Part shown: piece after piece, positions 17,247 to 25,716 of the stretch
How the letters are laid out: every line of letters begins with the position of its first letter
How positions within the stretch are numbered: the first letter of the stretch is position 1
Assembly: GCA_012518745.1 (NCBI GenBank)
Contig: JAAYRM010000076.1
Span: 1-42,438, forward strand
Reading direction: 5' to 3'
Length of the DNA: 42,438 nt
DNA from: Tissierellia bacterium
GTDB lineage: Bacteria > Bacillota > Clostridia > Tissierellales > Tepidimicrobiaceae
Notes under the pieces: generated by a model
Databases searched by the model: none
What the model was told of the DNA's origin: nothing
Seen by the model: only the letters and a program-made list of their open reading frames with translations
Translations under genes and position numbers: made by a program

Positions 17247-18365
17247 ATGGCTAAGAAGGGGAAAAAGAAAGCTTGTGATTTTACTCTACTCCTATCGGCG
17301 CTGCTCCTTGTATTCATAGGAATTATAATGGTGTTCAGCGCTAGCTGGCCTGAGGCCATGAAATCATTCGATGATGGATACTTTTTTTTAAGGAAGCAGG
17401 TAATGGTGGCTGGTATTGGATTCCTTGCAATGCTCTTCTTTATGAATTTTGATTATAAGTTGCTTGGAAGGATGTCCAGCTTGATATACATACTATCCCT
17501 CTTGAGTGGGTTGCTGATATTCAGCCCATTGGGGATGGATAGGAAGGGAGCTAGGAGATGGGTGGATATAAAGATTACGACATTTCAGCCATCGGACCTC
17601 ATAAAATTAGGAGCTATAATATTTATGGCCGCCTTCTTGGCCAATAGAAAGAACAAGGCTGATAGTTTTTTAAGGGGTACATTGCCCGTCCTAGCTATAA
17701 TCGGTCTATCCTGTGGAATGATCTATCTACAGAAGGATTTGGGTACCACGGTAGCCTTAGCGGCTACGTTGATAAGCCTATTCTTCATAGCGGGTATGAA
17801 GATTAGCCACCTATTCGCAATGGTATCCATGGCTGCATTGGGCTTGGCAAAGGCCATCACTAGCGAGGACTATAAGTATAGGATGAGGAGGCTTACTGCA
17901 TTTCGGGATCCATTTGCCGATAAATTGGATGCAGGTTGGCAGACCGTACAATCGTTATATGCCCTAGGTTCAGGCGGACTCTTCGGATTGGGCTTGGGTA
18001 AGAGTAGGCAGAAGTTTTTCTATATATCCGAATCCTATAACGACTTTATATTTGCAATAATAGGTGAAGAATTGGGATTCTTAGGCACATCGACGGTGAT
18101 TCTACTATTTGTGGCTCTCATATGGAGGGGCATAAGGATAGCGTTGGGTGTAGAGGATCTATTTGGCTGCCTTCTTGCTACTGGCATAGTGGCTATGATA
18201 ACTATTCAATCGCTGATTCATATCGCGGTGGTAACATCCTCCATTCCCACCACGGGAATTCCCTTGCCCCTGGTAAGCTATGGGGGGACATCGTTGATAA
18301 TATATATGTCGGCTATTGGAATATTGCTCAATATATCAAGGCATGTTAAATTGAACAGGAGTTGA
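17247..18365 (+). CDS. ftsW: lipid II polymerase FtsW/SpoVE (SEDS family)
   Basis: SEDS-family glycosyltransferase that polymerises lipid II with a class B PBP, here presumably the PASTA protein upstream. The 372 residues start with a short basic tail (MAKKGKKKACDF) followed by about ten membrane segments. The family loops FQPSDLIKLG, QKDLGTTV, LGLGKSRQKFFYI and IPTTGIPLPLVSYGGTS are readable. It lies between murD and murG, where spore formers carry spoVE. Whether it serves vegetative division, sporulation or both cannot be read from sequence. The start follows GGGGGAGG at 6-base spacing. Confidence 0.93.
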   Translation: MAKKGKKKACDFTLLLSALLLVFIGIIMVFSASWPEAMKSFDDGYFFLRKQVMVAGIGFLAMLFFMNFDYKLLGRMSSLIYILSLLSGLLIFSPLGMDRKGARRWVDIKITTFQPSDLIKLGAIIFMAAFLANRKNKADSFLRGTLPVLAIIGLSCGMIYLQKDLGTTVALAATLISLFFIAGMKISHLFAMVSMAALGLAKAITSEDYKYRMRRLTAFRDPFADKLDAGWQTVQSLYALGSGGLFGLGLGKSRQKFFYISESYNDFIFAIIGEELGFLGTSTVILLFVALIWRGIRIALGVEDLFGCLLATGIVAMITIQSLIHIAVVTSSIPTTGIPLPLVSYGGTSLIIYMSAIGILLNISRHVKLNRS

Positions 18366-18370
18366 AATAG

Positions 18371-19474
18371 ATGAGGTATCTAATAACCGGCGGTGGAACT
18401 GGGGGACATATATATCCAGCCCTAGCCATAGCTAAGGAGATAGAGAATAGGCATAGAGATGCAGAGATATTATATGTGGGGACAGCAAAGGGATTGGAAA
18501 GCGAATTGGTACCCCGCGAAGGCCTAGATTTCAAGGCCATCAGGGTTAGGGGGATGCCGAGGAAGATAGGTAAGGATATGCTCCTAGCTATAAAGGAATT
18601 GGCCCTGGGTATAAATGATGCCAGGAGGATTATCAAGGAATATAGGCCGGATATTGTAATTGGAACTGGGGGATATGTATGTGGGCCCGTAGTATATATT
18701 GCAAGCCGAAGGGGAATTCCAACGGTAATCCATGAGCAGAACGCCTTTCCAGGGGTTACCAATAAGATTCTCTCCAGGTTTGTGGACAGAACCCTTATCA
18801 CATTTGAAGAATCTAGAGGATATTTTAAGCATCCCGAGCGGGTTTTAGTCACTGGGAACCCGATTAGGGGGGATCTTATGGAGGTTGATAGGGACAAGGC
18901 CTATATGGAATTGGAAATAAGTCGCAATATTCCCGTCGTACTATCATTTGGAGGCAGCGGGGGCCAGAGGAGCCTCAACGAGGCGATGCTGCATGTGATT
19001 GAGATGAATGCTACAAAGCATAATATGCAGATAATACATGTTACGGGCAATAGATTCTATGATGAATTTATGCAGGATATAGAACTCATGGGTATTGAGC
19101 TTGGGAAGAACATAAGAATTATGCCATATTTCTATGATATGCCCAAGGGGTTGAATATTGCCGATCTGATTATAACTAGCGCCGGAGCTATTACATTGGC
19201 TGAAGTATCCGCTATTGGCATCCCGAGCATACTGATACCGAAGGGATATACCGCTGAGAATCATCAGGAATACAATGCAAGGGCATTTGAGGATGAGGGG
19301 GCTGCCCATCTGATCTTAGAAGCGGATTTGACCGGCGAGAATCTAAATGAAAGCATATATGAGATCATATATGATAGGGAAAAACTATCCAGTATGGCCC
19401 GCAATAGTAGGAGGATGGGTAGACTGGATGCAGCTGAGGAGATAGTAGATATTATAGATGACCTTACTAGATAA
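18371..19474 (+). CDS. murG: UDP-GlcNAc: lipid I N-acetylglucosaminyltransferase
   Basis: Peripheral membrane GT-B glycosyltransferase that makes lipid II from lipid I. The 367 residues carry the N-terminal GGGTGGHIYPALA loop, the HEQNAFPG segment, FGGSGGQRSLN and the UDP-GlcNAc pocket TSAGAITLAEVSAIG with ENHQEYNA. It begins five bases after ftsW. A 75-base gap with an inverted repeat separates it from murA. Confidence 0.97.
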   Translation: MRYLITGGGTGGHIYPALAIAKEIENRHRDAEILYVGTAKGLESELVPREGLDFKAIRVRGMPRKIGKDMLLAIKELALGINDARRIIKEYRPDIVIGTGGYVCGPVVYIASRRGIPTVIHEQNAFPGVTNKILSRFVDRTLITFEESRGYFKHPERVLVTGNPIRGDLMEVDRDKAYMELEISRNIPVVLSFGGSGGQRSLNEAMLHVIEMNATKHNMQIIHVTGNRFYDEFMQDIELMGIELGKNIRIMPYFYDMPKGLNIADLIITSAGAITLAEVSAIGIPSILIPKGYTAENHQEYNARAFEDEGAAHLILEADLTGENLNESIYEIIYDREKLSSMARNSRRMGRLDAAEEIVDIIDDLTR

Positions 19475-19482
19475 TTAATCCA

Positions 19483-19547
19483 TCACACTTCCAAGGGATG
19501 CGCATAATATATAGATATATGTCAATATGGCATACTTGGAGGTGTGA
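19483..19547 (+). repeat. inverted repeat in the murA leader covering its ribosome-binding site
   Basis: TCACACTTCCAAG (19483-19495) pairs with CTTGGAGGTGTGA (19535-19547) over 13 bp with one T-G wobble, around a 39-base AT-rich loop. ATGC and GCAT just inside could extend the stem. The right arm contains GGAGG, the murA ribosome-binding site, so the folded RNA would hide it. As DNA it could equally be an operator. Confidence 0.6.
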
Positions 19548-19549
19548 CA

Positions 19550-20803
19550 ATGGGAAAGATAATTATCAACGGTGGGAATAGACTAACCGGCGAAATCAGC
19601 GTATCAGGTGCTAAAAATGCCATTTTACCTATATTAGCGGCAACGGTTATTGGAGGAAAGGAAAGCACCATCTTTAATGTTCCCAAATTGAGGGATGTAG
19701 AGGTTATGGAGGAGATATTACTATCCCTTGGGAGTAGGATAAGGCGAATCGATAAGATGATGTGGGTGGATTCAAAGCCGATAGATAGCATCAGGATACC
19801 CGAGGAATTGGTTGGCGAGATGAGGTCTTCCATCATTCTTATGGGTGCTATGCTGGGTAGATGTGGGGAGATAATCATCAGCTACCCAGGCGGTTGCGAG
19901 ATCGGACATAGGCCGATAGATCTACATCTGAAGGCCTTGAGGGAGTTAGGGGTGGAGATAGAGGAATCCCATGGCCTTCTGCATTGCAAGGCGAGGGAAC
20001 TGAAAGGGGCAGAGATACAGCTGGATTATCCGAGCGTGGGGGCAACTGAAAATATCATGTTGGCGGCTGTTAAGGCCAAGGGAACTACCATAATACGCAA
20101 TGCGGCTAGGGAGCCGGAGATAGTGGATTTACAGGAATACTTAAATAGAGCTGGGGCTAGGGTGAATGGGGCGGGCACCAGCGTGATAATAATCGAAGGT
20201 GTAGATAGGCTGACCGATGTCACCCATACTACCATGTCCGACCGAATAGTGGCGGGAACCTATATGATCGCTTCTGCAATGACTAATGGCGAGGTGATAA
20301 TAAATAATATAGTGACGGAACACCTTCAGGCTATTATAGCCAAATTGAGGGAGGCCGGTTGTCTAGTATATAGCAATAATAGTTCGTTAAAGGTAGTGAA
20401 TACCAATGGTATTAGGCCCATTGAGATGATTCAAACATTGCCCTATCCAGGATTTCCAACGGATATGCAGGCCCAGATGATGGCCTTACTCAGCATAGCC
20501 AATGGAACTAGTATAATTTCGGAGACGGTATTTGAGAGCAGGTTTAAACATGCTGAGGAATTGATTAGGATGGGGGCAAATATTAAGATATTTGGAAAGG
20601 TAGCGGTGATCAAGGGGGTTAAAGAGCTAACAGGTGTGAAGTTGAATGCCAAGGATTTAAGAGGTGGGGCCTGTTTAGTATTGGCAGGGCTGGCGGCAAT
20701 GGGAACTACCGAAATCGACGATATATACCATATCGAAAGGGGATATGAGGATCTCCATATTAGATTGCAGGAACTGGGTGCAGATATAAAGGTGGTGAAG
20801 TAG
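19550..20803 (+). CDS. murA: UDP-N-acetylglucosamine 1-carboxyvinyltransferase
   Basis: First committed enzyme of peptidoglycan synthesis: it adds enolpyruvate from PEP to UDP-GlcNAc. The 417 residues show the substrate lysine in SGAKNAILP and the catalytic Cys loop YPGGCEIGHRPIDLH (C116), the target of fosfomycin. Cys rather than Asp at this place predicts fosfomycin sensitivity of this enzyme. ATG 19550, seven bases after GGAGG, is preferred over GTG 19544, which overlaps that site. It lies between murG and ftsQ; no murB is present here. Confidence 0.95.
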   Translation: MGKIIINGGNRLTGEISVSGAKNAILPILAATVIGGKESTIFNVPKLRDVEVMEEILLSLGSRIRRIDKMMWVDSKPIDSIRIPEELVGEMRSSIILMGAMLGRCGEIIISYPGGCEIGHRPIDLHLKALRELGVEIEESHGLLHCKARELKGAEIQLDYPSVGATENIMLAAVKAKGTTIIRNAAREPEIVDLQEYLNRAGARVNGAGTSVIIIEGVDRLTDVTHTTMSDRIVAGTYMIASAMTNGEVIINNIVTEHLQAIIAKLREAGCLVYSNNSSLKVVNTNGIRPIEMIQTLPYPGFPTDMQAQMMALLSIANGTSIISETVFESRFKHAEELIRMGANIKIFGKVAVIKGVKELTGVKLNAKDLRGGACLVLAGLAAMGTTEIDDIYHIERGYEDLHIRLQELGADIKVVK

Positions 20804-20828
20804 TAGCATTTTTTGCTACTGGTATAAT
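20802..20828 (+). promoter_or_regulatory. hairpin and extended -10 promoter before ftsQ
   Basis: TGGTATAAT (20820-20828) is a perfect extended -10 element, placed to start transcription about 20 bases before the ftsQ start. It directly abuts a 7-bp hairpin, AGTAGCA/TGCTACT (20802-20820) with a T5 loop, that begins in the murA stop codon. The hairpin has no T-run after it, so it is not a standard terminator. No -35 box is evident. Confidence 0.5.
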
Positions 20829-20856
20829 TTGGGACGAGCAAGTAGGTGGATATTCT

Positions 20857-21639
20857 ATGATAAAGGGTAAAAGGATGGAAAGAAGGCTACGCAGACGAAG
20901 GGTGATACTGAGGCTCTTTTTATTTATATTGATATTGTTTTCATCATATCTATTTATCTTTCAAACACATTTTTTTAACATAGTGGATATTGAGGTGATC
21001 GGTGTAGACAGAATAGAACCCGAGCAGATCATTGAGGCTTCACCCTATTCCGTGGGAATAAATATCTTTAAAATCGATAAGGGGTTATGGGAGGAGGCCT
21101 TAAACGCCATACCATATATAAGGAATTCAAGGGTGAGTAGAAGCCTCCCGGATCGAATAATCATAGAGGTAGAGGAGAGGACGGAGGTGGCCGTCATCCC
21201 CCATATTGGTGCCTTAGTCCATATAGACGAGGAAGGATATATATTATCGATAGAGCAAGAGAACGAGGGTATCGATCTGCCTCGGATCGTTGGGCTGGAA
21301 TTGAAGGGTCCAGAGGTAAGGGATAATGTATTCGAATTATTGGAGATATCCGATATGACGGAATTCATCCTCTTAGGTCAGAAAAGTGGACTCTTCTCGA
21401 TGATGAAGCATATAGATTGTAGCGATATGAATAATATAATTATAGGATTAAAAAATGGTATTAAGGTTGCATTTGGTCCTTTACATAATGTAAAATATAA
21501 GTATAGCTTTTTACATCATATCCTAGAGGATATCGAAAAAGAGGATAGGGATGTAAGGCGAATATTGTTCAATAAGGGTGGTAATCCAGTAGTCATAACT
21601 GGGAGCCAACAGGGGGAGTTATATGAAGAAGACGAATAG
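20857..21639 (+). CDS. ftsQ: cell division protein FtsQ/DivIB
   Basis: Bitopic divisome protein that works with FtsL and DivIC. The 260 residues have a basic cytoplasmic tail (MERRLRRRRV), one membrane helix (about 17-37), then a POTRA domain starting VDIEVIGVDRIEPEQII and the FtsQ-type segment IRNSRVSRSLPDRIIIEVEE. Both the fold and the place before the DUF881 genes are typical of clostridia. It overlaps the next gene by 17 bases. Confidence 0.92.
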   Translation: MIKGKRMERRLRRRRVILRLFLFILILFSSYLFIFQTHFFNIVDIEVIGVDRIEPEQIIEASPYSVGINIFKIDKGLWEEALNAIPYIRNSRVSRSLPDRIIIEVEERTEVAVIPHIGALVHIDEEGYILSIEQENEGIDLPRIVGLELKGPEVRDNVFELLEISDMTEFILLGQKSGLFSMMKHIDCSDMNNIIIGLKNGIKVAFGPLHNVKYKYSFLHHILEDIEKEDRDVRRILFNKGGNPVVITGSQQGELYEEDE

Positions 21640-22351
21640 TCGATTAGCAATTACTATGATCTCGTTATTCCTTGGGATCATATTATCTATACAATTGAAG
21701 ACCGTCAGCAGAACCGTTGGGGACGGTGTATTGCCGACCCAGAGGGCTCAACAGTTGGCTTTGGAGTTGAAGAAGGCCCAGGAAGAAAGGGATGCAACTG
21801 CTAAGGCGCTAGATGAAGCCGAGGATAAGATAGATCAGTATGAAAAGGGAGAGGCTGATGATAACGCATATGTACAGAATCTATATAATGATCTAGAAAA
21901 GTATAGGATGCTAGCTGGATATATAGATCTGGAAGGGCCGGGTATAATTCTAGAGGTGCAGGATCCCCCGGCGGATGTACAATTTGGGGATGAATATAGC
22001 ATCATAGACGATTTGGATCTGATACTCCAGGTTATAAGCGTGTTGAATGCGGCAGAGGCGGAAGCCATATCTGTAAACGATCAAAGATATACCACCTTTA
22101 CCGAGATAGAAAAAGCTGGGGATCTAATCGAGGTAAATGGGGTGACCATAAGCACTCCAATCGTAATCAAAGCCATTGGAGACCCACAAAAATTGGAGTC
22201 TGCATTGGCGCTCAAGAGGGGTATCGTATGGACTCTTGAATACTATGATTATATAGTACATTTGAGCCAGGAAAAGAGCATAGAGATACCAAAGTATAGG
22301 AAACTGGTGGAGTTTGTATATTCGAAACCAACGGAAGAAGTGAGCAATTAG
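21623..22351 (+). CDS. DUF881 family membrane-anchored protein (first of two)
   Basis: The 242 residues comprise an N-terminal membrane helix (about 8-25), a coiled coil (LALELKKAQEERDATAKALD onward) and a globular DUF881 domain with LEGPGIILEVQD and the VLNAAEAEAISVNDQRY motif. The family (YlxW/YlxX in Bacillus) is consistently found next to ftsQ and ftsZ and may belong to the divisome, but its function is unproven. ATG 21623 follows AGGGGGAG inside ftsQ. A paralogue follows 16 bases later. Confidence 0.88.
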   Translation: MKKTNSRLAITMISLFLGIILSIQLKTVSRTVGDGVLPTQRAQQLALELKKAQEERDATAKALDEAEDKIDQYEKGEADDNAYVQNLYNDLEKYRMLAGYIDLEGPGIILEVQDPPADVQFGDEYSIIDDLDLILQVISVLNAAEAEAISVNDQRYTTFTEIEKAGDLIEVNGVTISTPIVIKAIGDPQKLESALALKRGIVWTLEYYDYIVHLSQEKSIEIPKYRKLVEFVYSKPTEEVSN

Positions 22352-22367
22352 GACTTGGGGGATTTAT

Positions 22368-23099
22368 ATGGATGATATTATAAAAACTAAATTCGCAATC
22401 TTATTTTCCTCCATTGTATTGGGGATCTTCATATCGGTTCAATTTAAACATAATATACCGGCTATACCTTTGGCCACATTAAGGTCTATTCAGGAGACCA
22501 GAAAGGAAATAGATGCTATAATAGATGAGAGAAACGATCTGGAAGAACTAATCGTTGAAAAGGAAAGGAAGATCGAGGAATTCGAGAATATAATCCATGA
22601 GGATAGGGATATAATCGATATCCTGGGAGATGACCTGGAGAAGAACAAACTCATTTCAGGTTTAAAAGATGTACAAGGTTCCGGAATTGTAGTCACCCTA
22701 TATGATAATATGGCGGAGGGTGCCCTTGGCGAGGAATATGATCTAGATGTAGTTCACGACGTGGATATATTGAGAATTATAAACGATTTACGGGGGGCTG
22801 GTGCTGAAGCTATAAGCATCAACGATGAACGAATACTATCCATAACGGAGATAAAATGCGGTGGGCCGATCATAAGGGCTAATGGTAAAAGCCTAGGGGG
22901 AGCACCCTTCTATATAAGGGCCATAGGGGATCAAAAACTTTTGAGTGCTGCTATAAATGCCCCAAATACCTATAGCTACGCGCTCAAAACCATCGATCAA
23001 ATAAATGTTGAGACTACCATAGAGGATGATATTGAAATTCCAGCATATCGTGGGAGATTCAATTTCAGATATGCGAAACCATTAAAAGAGGGTGATTGA
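22368..23099 (+). CDS. DUF881 family membrane-anchored protein (second of two)
   Basis: A 243-residue paralogue of the preceding gene with the same layout: membrane helix (about 8-25), charged coiled coil (about 35-85) and DUF881 domain containing VQGSGIVVTLYD and DLRGAGAEAISINDERI. The shared motifs indicate an old tandem duplication; overall the two are clearly diverged. The likely role is an accessory protein of the septal machinery. The start ATG follows TTGGGGG. The small basic protein gene starts one base after its stop. Confidence 0.88.
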   Translation: MDDIIKTKFAILFSSIVLGIFISVQFKHNIPAIPLATLRSIQETRKEIDAIIDERNDLEELIVEKERKIEEFENIIHEDRDIIDILGDDLEKNKLISGLKDVQGSGIVVTLYDNMAEGALGEEYDLDVVHDVDILRIINDLRGAGAEAISINDERILSITEIKCGGPIIRANGKSLGGAPFYIRAIGDQKLLSAAINAPNTYSYALKTIDQINVETTIEDDIEIPAYRGRFNFRYAKPLKEGD

Positions 23100-23100
23100 T

Positions 23101-23451
23101 ATGTTTTTTGCCTTAATTGGTATATTAATCGGTATGGCAATCGGATTTTTACTACCCTATACCTATAGTGCAGCCTATTCCCTATACATATCGGTAGCAA
23201 TTTTGGCCTGCCTAGACTCCGTCTTCGGTGGCATAAGAGCAAATCTAGAGAATAAATTCGACGTGAGCATATTTCTATCTGGATTCTTCGGCAATGCTAT
23301 AATCGCAGCTTTTTTAGCCTATGTTGGGGATAGATTAGGGGTACCACTGTATTATGCAGCCATATTCACATTTGGTGGAAGATTGTTTGAAAACTTTGCG
23401 GGCATCAGAAGGATAATACTATTCAGGAGAAAGCTCAAAAAGGATAACTAA
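23101..23451 (+). CDS. sbp: small basic protein Sbp (DUF1290)
   Basis: A 116-residue membrane protein with three or four hydrophobic segments (ALIGILIGMAIGFLLPYTYS, then YSLYISVAILACLDSVFGG) and a basic C-terminus (RRIILFRRKLKKDN). It matches the DUF1290/Sbp family found beside DUF881 genes upstream of ftsZ in Firmicutes. Function is unknown. ATG 23101 is chosen because AGAGGG lies eight bases upstream; the GTG at 23092 is in frame but overlaps that site and the previous gene. Confidence 0.87.
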   Translation: MFFALIGILIGMAIGFLLPYTYSAAYSLYISVAILACLDSVFGGIRANLENKFDVSIFLSGFFGNAIIAAFLAYVGDRLGVPLYYAAIFTFGGRLFENFAGIRRIILFRRKLKKDN

Positions 23452-23468
23452 TCTCCTATAAGGAGATT
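23450..23468. repeat. perfect hairpin after sbp
   Basis: AATCTCCT and AGGAGATT flank a three-base loop. It overlaps the sbp stop codon. The right side lacks a T-run, so it is more likely an RNA-end stabiliser or protein site than an intrinsic terminator. Confidence 0.5.
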
Positions 23469-23506
23469 TGGTATATATAATTGTACTAAAAAAATAGATT
23501 AGGAGC

Positions 23507-23515
23507 TGATATACT
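23507..23515 (+). promoter_or_regulatory. extended -10 promoter candidate for ftsZ
   Basis: TGATATACT fits an extended -10 element about 50 bases before the ftsZ start, giving a short leader with the AGGAGG site. No -35 box at normal spacing is seen. A second TATAAT at 23476-23481 also lacks one. Confidence 0.4.
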
Positions 23516-23563
23516 TATCTTCAATAGCCAGACTTGAATTTAATTGAGGAGGAGGTCAAGGAC

Positions 23564-24640
23564 TTGTTTGATTTTGATGTTGATGTTGAAGGATTTGCTA
23601 GGATTAAGGTTATCGGTATCGGTGGTGGAGGTAATAATGCCGTAAACAGGATGATAGATTGTGGTGTTAGGGGAATTGAATTCATCGCCGTAAATACCGA
23701 TAAGCAGGCCCTTAACTCATCAAAGGCCGAGTATAAGCTGCAAATAGGTGAGAAACTTACCAAGGGGCTGGGGGCTGGTGCAAATCCAGATATAGGGATG
23801 AAAGCGGCAGAAGAGAATAGAAATGAGATAACAGAATCCTTGAAGGATGCTGATATGGTCTTCATAACGGCTGGAATGGGTGGAGGGACGGGAACAGGTG
23901 CTGCCCCTATAGTTGCAGAGGTAGCGAAGGATCTTGGAATATTGACGGTGGGTGTTGTAACCAAACCCTTTACCTTTGAAGGCAAGCGAAGGACCAACCA
24001 TGCCGAAAAGGGTTTGAAGGATTTAAAGGATAGGGTTGACACATTGGTTACTATACCTAATGATAGGTTGTTGCAGGTAGCGGAAAAAAAGACGACCATG
24101 ATGGAAGCCTTCATCATGGCGGATGAGGTACTTAAACAGGGAATACAGGGCATATCAGATTTAATCGCAGTGCCCAATCTGATCAATCTAGATTTCGCCG
24201 ATGTGAAGACGATTATGTATGATCAGGGTATAGCCCATATGGGGATTGGACGAGCCACTGGCGAGAATAGAGCAGTGGAGGCTGCTAAGCAGGCTATCAA
24301 GAGTCCATTATTAGAGACATCGATTAATGGGGCCAAGGCGGTATTATTAAATATTACAGGTGGGGATGATTTAGGGCTATTTGAGGTAAATGAGGCTGCG
24401 GATTTGATTAGGCAGGCCGTAGATCAGGATGCCAATATAATATTTGGAGCTGGGATAGAAGAGGACCTAAAGGATGAAATAAAGATAACAGTTATTGCGA
24501 CAGGTTTTGAGCCCAATAGACGGGGCAAGTTTTTAGATATTGCCATGGATGGGGTTGGAATGGATGAAGAAACTGCAGCAGCTAGCGATTTCTCATTGGA
24601 TGATCTAGACATACCCACATTTCTAAGGAAAAGGGATTGA
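23564..24640 (+). CDS. ftsZ: cell division GTPase FtsZ
   Basis: Tubulin-like GTPase that forms the Z-ring. From TTG 23564 it has 358 residues and begins MFDFDVDVEGFARIKVIG, aligning with other Firmicute FtsZ starts. AGGAGG ends eight bases upstream; the in-frame TTG at 23534 precedes that site and is rejected. The tubulin signature GGGTGTG (106-112), the nucleotide loop GIGGGGNNAVNRM and NLDFADVK are present. The conserved C-terminal peptide DIPTFLRKRD, the docking site for membrane tethers, is intact. ftsA is not adjacent, so SepF elsewhere is the likely tether. Confidence 0.97.
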   Translation: MFDFDVDVEGFARIKVIGIGGGGNNAVNRMIDCGVRGIEFIAVNTDKQALNSSKAEYKLQIGEKLTKGLGAGANPDIGMKAAEENRNEITESLKDADMVFITAGMGGGTGTGAAPIVAEVAKDLGILTVGVVTKPFTFEGKRRTNHAEKGLKDLKDRVDTLVTIPNDRLLQVAEKKTTMMEAFIMADEVLKQGIQGISDLIAVPNLINLDFADVKTIMYDQGIAHMGIGRATGENRAVEAAKQAIKSPLLETSINGAKAVLLNITGGDDLGLFEVNEAADLIRQAVDQDANIIFGAGIEEDLKDEIKITVIATGFEPNRRGKFLDIAMDGVGMDEETAAASDFSLDDLDIPTFLRKRD

Positions 24641-24661
24641 AGAAAATCATATAATAATGAC

Positions 24662-24696
24662 AAAAAACGTTTCTCATATAGGAGATACGTTTTTTT
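24662..24696 (+). terminator. intrinsic terminator after ftsZ
   Basis: A 14-bp stem with one T-T mismatch (AAAAAACGTTTCTC with GAGATACGTTTTTT, loop ATATAG) runs into a T-run. It closes the division cluster before the sporulation genes. Confidence 0.88.
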
Positions 24697-24707
24697 GTTG
24701 CCTAAAA

Positions 24708-24741
24708 ACTGACAAATTTCTATGTACAACTTATATATAAT
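24708..24741 (+). promoter_or_regulatory. candidate Spo0A-dependent promoter with long spacer for spoIIGA
   Basis: CTGACA (24709-24714) and a perfect TATAAT (24736-24741) are 21 bases apart. The Bacillus spoIIG promoter has a similarly long spacer and needs Spo0A~P. The -35 overlaps a sequence that reads TTTGTCAGT on the - strand, 7 of 9 to the 0A box. Another TATAAT at 24771 has no -35. Confidence 0.4.
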
Positions 24742-24807
24742 ATACATAAATGGTATGTCTATTGAATAGGTATAATTAGTAGCACATTATTACGAGGGGG
24801 TATTCTC

Positions 24808-25704
24808 TTGCATGTATATATTGAATACCTATTAATAGAAAATATTATAATCAATCTTATTATACTATATGTTACCAAGGGCATTACAAGAACAAAAACC
24901 AGCAAATTGAGGATATTTATAGCGGCGTTAATAGGATCATTATATACACTCGTAGTATTTTTCCCTCCATTGCAGTTTATGGTCAAGTTCTCGATCAAAT
25001 TCTCAATTTCAATGCTCATGATCATATTAGCATTTAACCCAGATCGATTGATATTATTTTTAAGGCAGATATCGACCTTCTACATGGTATCATTTGCCTT
25101 TGCAGGTTCAATAATAGGAATCTTCTATATATTGAATAGTAATTTTAATGCAATTAAATTTTCCTTTGGAGGCCTAGAAGAGTTGACTAAATTTCTAGCT
25201 ATGGGGATAGTGCTGGCGATTATACTCATAAGGTATATATTACAATTCCATCGTTCTAAATTCAGTAGAGAGGGGTGTATGGCCAATATAATTATAGAAC
25301 TCAACCAGCGACAAACACAGTTATTGGCATTGATAGATACGGGTAATTCGCTAAAGGAGCCCGTATCACAGCTGCCGGTTGTAATCGTTGAATATGGGGA
25401 GTTGGAAGGTATTCTGCCAGGATTGATCAGGGATATGTATTCATATGGGAAGCAATTGGACCTCGAGGCTATGGCAGATATGATGGAAAGGCTGGGTACG
25501 GATATCAGCTTTAGGTTGATACCTTTTAAGTCAATAGGCAATGATAGTGGCATACTCATGGGGTTTAAACCCGATAGGATGGGGATACATTTCGATGATG
25601 AATTTAGGGAATTAAAGGGCGATATAATAGTCGCCATTTATAATGATAGGCTAGTTGAAGATGGGGAGTATAGGGGATTATTGCATCCTGAAATATTGGA
25701 ATAG
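24808..25704 (+). CDS. spoIIGA: sigma-E processing peptidase SpoIIGA
   Basis: Membrane aspartic protease that removes the pro-sequence of sigma-E in the mother cell after a forespore signal. The 298 residues have about five hydrophobic segments in the first 145, then a cytoplasmic protease domain with the DTG motif in LIDTGNSLKEP (D177), close to the active-site Asp of the Bacillus protein. The start is TTG 24808, seven bases after ACGAGGGGG. sigE, its substrate, starts 12 bases after its stop. Confidence 0.93.
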   Translation: MHVYIEYLLIENIIINLIILYVTKGITRTKTSKLRIFIAALIGSLYTLVVFFPPLQFMVKFSIKFSISMLMIILAFNPDRLILFLRQISTFYMVSFAFAGSIIGIFYILNSNFNAIKFSFGGLEELTKFLAMGIVLAIILIRYILQFHRSKFSREGCMANIIIELNQRQTQLLALIDTGNSLKEPVSQLPVVIVEYGELEGILPGLIRDMYSYGKQLDLEAMADMMERLGTDISFRLIPFKSIGNDSGILMGFKPDRMGIHFDDEFRELKGDIIVAIYNDRLVEDGEYRGLLHPEILE

Positions 25705-25716
25705 GGGGTATAGTTT

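Noticed and set aside
23450..23468. Intrinsic terminator between sbp and ftsZ
   Set aside because: The hairpin is perfect but lacks a following T-run, so it was kept only as a repeat.
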